In this document: positions 5,018-5,328 of the stretch, in pieces
Layout: each line of letters starts with the position of its first letter
Position numbering within the stretch: position 1 is the first letter of the stretch
Assembly: GCA_003517915.1 (NCBI GenBank)
Contig: DOZQ01000115.1
Coordinates: 1 to 5,328, forward strand
DNA: 5,328 nt
Reading direction: 5' to 3'
From: Oscillospiraceae bacterium
GTDB lineage: Bacteria; Bacillota; Clostridia; Oscillospirales; Acutalibacteraceae
The notes under the pieces: generated by a model
What the model was told of the DNA's origin: nothing
What the model saw: the letters and a program-made list of their open reading frames with translations, nothing else
Databases searched by the model: none
Position numbers and translations under genes: made by a program

Positions 5018-5317
5018 ATGGAAATATACGTCAATCCAAACTGCAAAAAGATCAGGGGCAGCCACATTTTAGAGGTCAGCTGTGCCTACTGCAATTGTTT
5101 CATCGCAAAATATCAAAAGGTCGGCGAGAGCAATTTTGTGAAAATGTACAATGACAGAATCATTGAGGGTTCTATCGATTTTTCAAAATATCATGGGGCT
5201 ATATTTTGCCCGAACTGCAGTGAGAGAATTGCTACTCGGTACATCACAAAAATGGATAAAAAAGAAGCATATAGGTTTGTGCCATCCGCTTTCCATAAAA
5301 AACGTATTATATACTAG
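5018..5317 (+). CDS. Conserved hypothetical protein with two CxxC pairs, probable zinc-ribbon (99 aa)
   Basis: A small, basic, probably cytoplasmic protein. C22-AY-C25 (in SCAYCNCFIAKYQK) and C64-PN-C67 (in AIFCPNCSERIA) are spaced as in a zinc ribbon of the CxxC...CxxC type, with an insert of about 38 residues; C9 and C27 are extra cysteines. The region between them, VKMYNDRIIEGSIDFSKYHG, and the tail KKEAYRFVPSAFHKKRIIY look conserved and not low-complexity, suggesting a real family, though I cannot name it. Zinc ribbons of this size typically bind nucleic acid or serve as structural modules; that is inference. GGAG at 5005-5008, 9 bases before the ATG, is the ribosome site. It is the third gene of the tight run, 3 bases after the MmcQ stop. 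Only 11 bases follow its stop in the window, so a terminator cannot be judged. Confidence 0.8.
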   Translation: MEIYVNPNCKKIRGSHILEVSCAYCNCFIAKYQKVGESNFVKMYNDRIIEGSIDFSKYHGAIFCPNCSERIATRYITKMDKKEAYRFVPSAFHKKRIIY

Positions 5318-5328
5318 AACCATTTCAA

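Overview
The window looks like a chromosomal segment of a Gram-positive, moderate-GC Firmicute, most likely of class Clostridia. Evidence: strong AAAGGAG-type ribosome binding sites before most genes, lipoproteins with the LAAC-GG lipobox, a membrane-anchored LuxR-type regulator, a small clostridial-style HTH protein, and MmcQ/YjbR and YqxD (UPF0178) relatives. No rRNA, tRNA, CRISPR array or intact transposase is visible.

Left block, minus strand (about 1-2305). Three consecutive genes each encode a secreted lipoprotein. In order of transcription they are 2211-1732, 1586-906 and 830-54. Their signal peptides are nearly the same, and for the first two so is the signal-peptide DNA, but the mature proteins are unalike. 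A candidate promoter lies at 2245-2274, no strong terminator separates the genes, and a hairpin at 1-19 may end the unit.

Middle block, minus strand (2309-4001). A 70-residue HTH protein (3938-3726) overlaps by ATGA a 457-residue regulator (3729-2356) made of an MFS-like multi-pass membrane domain plus a C-terminal LuxR/GerE HTH. A good sigma-A-type promoter (TCGACA-17-TATACT) lies upstream. Its -10 box sits between the arms of a perfect 14-bp inverted repeat, a probable operator. A strong intrinsic terminator (2306-2340) ends this unit just before the lipoprotein promoter.

Intergenic and right block (about 4000-5317). The spacer holds a second imperfect copy of a sequence found at the left window edge, a short remnant resembling the start of a recombinase-associated HTH protein (minus strand), and a good plus-strand promoter (TTGAAA-17-TAAAAT). 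That promoter leads into a 41-codon N-terminal fragment of a YqxD/YaiI (UPF0178) gene. Then comes a tight plus-strand run: a 60-aa unknown protein, an MmcQ/YjbR-family protein overlapping it by ATGA, and a 99-aa protein with two CxxC pairs. The gene fragments suggest a locus shaped by deletion and past mobile-element activity.

The most interesting element is the HTH plus MFS-LuxR pair with its operator-like dyad beside a set of diversified lipoproteins: possibly an envelope-sensing regulator and its surface proteins. The functional link is inference only.
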